32,001 nucleotides of DNA, taken from assembly GCA_036720245.1 (NCBI GenBank), contig DAIMNI010000019.1, positions 1 through 32,001 on the forward strand. Direction: 5' to 3'. The notes beneath the pieces were generated by a model. That model saw only the letters and a program-made list of their open reading frames with translations. It searched no databases and was not told where the DNA came from. Below are positions 31,920 to 32,001 of the stretch, one piece after another. The translations under genes and the position numbers were made by a program. Position 1 is the first letter of the stretch. Every line of letters starts with the position of its first letter. The stretch is from JAAZMA01 sp036720245. Lineage in GTDB: Bacteria > Bacillota > Clostridia > Tissierellales > Tepidimicrobiaceae.

Positions 31920-32001
31920 ATGAAAATTAATATAAATAATTTAGTTTCTATTTCGGAAGCTAATCAAAATTTTTCCAAAGTAGCAAGATTAGTAGATGAA
32001 A
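31920..32001 (+). CDS. Second Phd/YefM antitoxin copy, 3' end outside the window
   Basis: The 82 visible bases match the antitoxin gene at 29131 at all but one position (29157 C, here T; Val GTC to GTT). Identity extends 7 bases upstream (ATATTTT) and then stops. The copy lacks the promoter, operator palindrome and AGGAAGGTG of the first; upstream only AAGGA near 31899, too far from the ATG, is seen. It might be read from the VOC gene transcript or be silent. Whether a toxin gene follows cannot be seen. Confidence 0.85.
   Translation, partial: MKININNLVSISEANQNFSKVARLVDE

Noticed and set aside
1..32001. CRISPR arrays, tRNA or rRNA genes
   Set aside because: No regularly spaced repeats, tRNA-like cloverleaf or rRNA sequence was recognised on reading the window; a dedicated scan was not possible.

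Overview
The window is AT-rich, almost wholly coding DNA on the + strand, from a low-G+C Gram-positive bacterium. The gene set (ParA/ParB with parS sites, YyaC and YtaF sporulation-type proteins, a complete walR-walK-walH-walI-walJ-htrA operon, rlmH, rubrerythrin, and a UGA-containing glutaredoxin) points to an anaerobic, spore-forming member of the Clostridia/Tissierellia that makes selenoproteins. The gene content resembles the chromosome arm next to oriC in Firmicutes. The species is an inference; nothing names it.

Layout. Bases 1-4505: accessory genes, namely an S41 peptidase with an unresolved 5' end, small membrane proteins, a PNPOx-like flavoprotein, a CPBP membrane protease, and a decayed duplicate of one membrane-protein gene. 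Bases 4507-7190: parA-parB between parS sites, then a PhzF-family gene. Bases 7211-12019: ytaF (-), a Ca/Na antiporter, an FchA-like cyclodeaminase, a class V aminotransferase/cysteine desulfurase, a DUF4446 gene and yyaC (-). Bases 12372-17274: an M23 peptidase with LysM and G5 domains; a glutaredoxin-like selenoprotein with a DUF2812 gene and thpR, flanked by inverted copies of a REP-like hairpin; then a tail-anchored subtilase (-). Bases 17502-25112: the wal operon, with an extra secreted-protein gene between walK and walH, ending in htrA and a yyzF-type CxxH/CxxC gene. Bases 25227-28830: a secreted DUF4163/DUF3298/stalk-domain protein, surE, a small unknown gene, rubrerythrin and rlmH. Bases 28831-32001: an accessory tract with a phd-doc toxin-antitoxin module, a GNAT acetyltransferase, a lipoprotein, a VOC protein, and the start of a near-identical second antitoxin gene cut off by the window end.

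How the parts fit. The WalRK system appears to act on cell-wall genes inside this window: three intergenic sequences match the published tandem WalR box, upstream of the M23 peptidase, the extra wal-operon secreted protein, and the stalk-domain secreted protein. The rlmH 3' end, a known integration site for SCC-type elements, is repeated (22 of 23 bases) about 1 kb downstream, and the interval holds the toxin-antitoxin module and a broken gene, which looks like a small integrated element.

The least routine items are the selenocysteine glutaredoxin with a matching SECIS-like hairpin, the rlmH att-like repeats around phd-doc together with the second promoterless antitoxin copy, the WalR-box set, and the REP-like hairpin family.
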